Below, piece by piece: positions 4,850 to 5,918 of a stretch of DNA of 5,918 nt (its first letter is position 1; each line of letters starts with the position of its first letter). The notes beneath the pieces were generated by a model. It saw nothing but the letters and a program-made list of their open reading frames with translations, did no database searches and had not been told where the DNA came from. The stretch is taken from assembly GCA_903861445.1 (NCBI GenBank), contig CAIOUK010000125.1, positions 1 to 5,918 on the forward strand, given 5' to 3'. Origin of the DNA: an uncultured Verrucomicrobia subdivision 3 bacterium (GTDB lineage Bacteria; Verrucomicrobiota; Verrucomicrobiia; Limisphaerales; UBA11358). Made by a program: the position numbers and the translations under genes.

Positions 4850-5918
4850 GTGAGCGAGCAACTGGAAAAACTAAAATCGAGCCACGAACGTTTGCGCGCG
4901 TTGTATCAGGTCAGCAACGTCATTCACTCCACGCTCGATTCGCAGGAGGCGCTGCAACTCATCGTCAGCGAAGCCGTGCGCGTGATGCGGGCTTCGTCCG
5001 GTTCGCTGGTGCTCATCAATCCCACGACGAACTTTCTCGAAATCCACGCGGCACAAAATCTTTCGGCGGCGGCACGCAAACTGAAGCTCCGCGTTGGCGA
5101 GGGCGTGACCGGCTGGGTGGCGCAAAATGGCAAGCCCGTGCGCGTCGGCGACGTGACGCAGGACAAACGCTACGTCAGCGTCCGCCGCGACGTGCGTTCG
5201 GAACTCGCCGTGCCGCTCGATGTGCAAGGCGAAGTGCGCGGTGTTATCAACGTGGATTCTGATCGCGTGGATGCCTTCTCGGCGGACGATCAGGAGCTGT
5301 TGCAGGAGCTGGCGATTCAGGCCGCAAAGGTGATTCACAATACCTGGCTCTACGAACAATTGCGCCTGAAAGTAATGTTGTTTGAGTCGTTGTCCAGCGT
5401 TAGCCGCACGATTAATTCGACGTTGAATTTGGATGAGGCGTTGCGCGCCATCACCAAGGAGGCGTGTGAGCTGATGCGGGCGCGGATGTGTTCACTAATG
5501 TTGCTCGACGAAGCGCGCGAGTGGCTGGATTTGCGCGCGAGTTTCGGCGCGGGCAACGCCTACATCAACAAGCCGCGCTTGAGCGCCGGCGAAAGCCTCA
5601 TTGGTGTGGTCGTGCGCCGTAAAAAACCGTTGCAAGTCGCCAATGTGCAGACCGACACGCGCTATCAAAACGTTGAGCTGGCTCGACGGGAAAATTTAGT
5701 GTCGCTCTTGAGCGTGCCGCTGATTTTCGCCGGGCAAAGCATCGGGGCGTTGAATGTCTACACGGCGCGCCCCTACAGTTTTTCCAACGAGGAAATAAAA
5801 ATTCTCTCCGCCCTGGCGGAGTTGTCGGCCATCGCGATTGAGAAGGCGCGGCTTTACGAGCGCGTGGTGGATGTGGAGGAGCAGTTGCGCCAAAACGAAA
5901 AGCTTTCCGCGCTGGGCC
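4850..5918 (+). CDS. Tandem-GAF sensor histidine kinase, N-terminal part, cut by the window edge
   Basis: It starts at GTG, 9 bases after the permease stop. That stop is in the same frame, so no start further upstream is possible; the first internal ATG is codon 46 and would cut into the first GAF domain. The 356 visible residues hold GAF1 (about 20-163) and GAF2 (about 183-333). The two are clearly related: LYQVSNVIHSTLD aligns with LSSVSRTINSTLN, and RVGEGVTGWV with LSAGESLIGVV. A helical linker follows (about 335-350). The last residues, EEQLRQNEKLSALG, are the usual lead-in to the HisKA dimerisation helix with its phospho-acceptor His, which lies beyond the edge. No membrane helix or signal peptide is visible, so it is probably a cytoplasmic sensor whose GAF domains bind a small ligand or cofactor. 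I see no haem- or nucleotide-specific signature that names the ligand. The kinase call rests on the linker only. Confidence 0.85.
   Translation, partial: MSEQLEKLKSSHERLRALYQVSNVIHSTLDSQEALQLIVSEAVRVMRASSGSLVLINPTTNFLEIHAAQNLSAAARKLKLRVGEGVTGWVAQNGKPVRVGDVTQDKRYVSVRRDVRSELAVPLDVQGEVRGVINVDSDRVDAFSADDQELLQELAIQAAKVIHNTWLYEQLRLKVMLFESLSSVSRTINSTLNLDEALRAITKEACELMRARMCSLMLLDEAREWLDLRASFGAGNAYINKPRLSAGESLIGVVVRRKKPLQVANVQTDTRYQNVELARRENLVSLLSVPLIFAGQSIGALNVYTARPYSFSNEEIKILSALAELSAIAIEKARLYERVVDVEEQLRQNEKLSALG

Noticed and set aside
4627..5262. Plus-strand open frame (211 codons) bridging the permease end and the kinase start
   Set aside because: It overlaps two well-supported genes in another frame, and its translation is Arg/Gly-rich without motifs.
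4871..5359. Minus-strand open frame (162 codons) opposite the GAF domains
   Set aside because: It is antisense to a clear GAF1 coding sequence and has no recognisable content of its own.

Overview
The window is GC-rich and densely coding. It most resembles a Gram-negative bacterium with an outer membrane and a microaerobic respiratory chain. Dispersed palindromic elements with GGTAGGGC/GCCCTACC ends and heptameric tandem repeats, some inside genes, remind me of Verrucomicrobiota (Pedosphaera/Limisphaera-type genomes). That placement is inference from recalled repeat style, not from a search.

Left half, minus strand (about 3100 down to 1): the start of a cbb3-type cytochrome c oxidase locus in the order ccoI - ccoS - ccoN. 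CcoI is a Cu(I) P1B-type ATPase that supplies copper for the oxidase. CcoS is a one-helix assembly protein. CcoN is the catalytic haem-copper subunit, cut by the left edge. The three genes are joined by two ATGA stop/start overlaps, so they are almost certainly one translationally coupled operon. CcoI carries several pieces of repetitive DNA read through in frame: a 57-bp palindromic element in the actuator domain, a shorter related piece and a degenerate heptamer array in the nucleotide-binding region, and five perfect heptamers at the extreme 3' end. These help explain its long length.

Middle (3101-3718): a gene-poor stretch holding several inverted repeats, a tRNA-Lys(UUU) gene on the minus strand, and the short divergent region between that tRNA and the next gene.

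Right half, plus strand (3719 to the edge): an LptF/LptG-family permease (lipopolysaccharide export). Nine bases later, with a GTG start, comes a gene for two tandem GAF domains leading into the start of a histidine kinase, cut by the right edge. The short spacing suggests co-transcription.

I found no defence locus, CRISPR array, transposase or clearly new system. The most unusual material is the repeat invasion of ccoI, especially the terminal heptamer array, where a change in copy number would fuse CcoI to CcoS or run it out of frame across ccoS.
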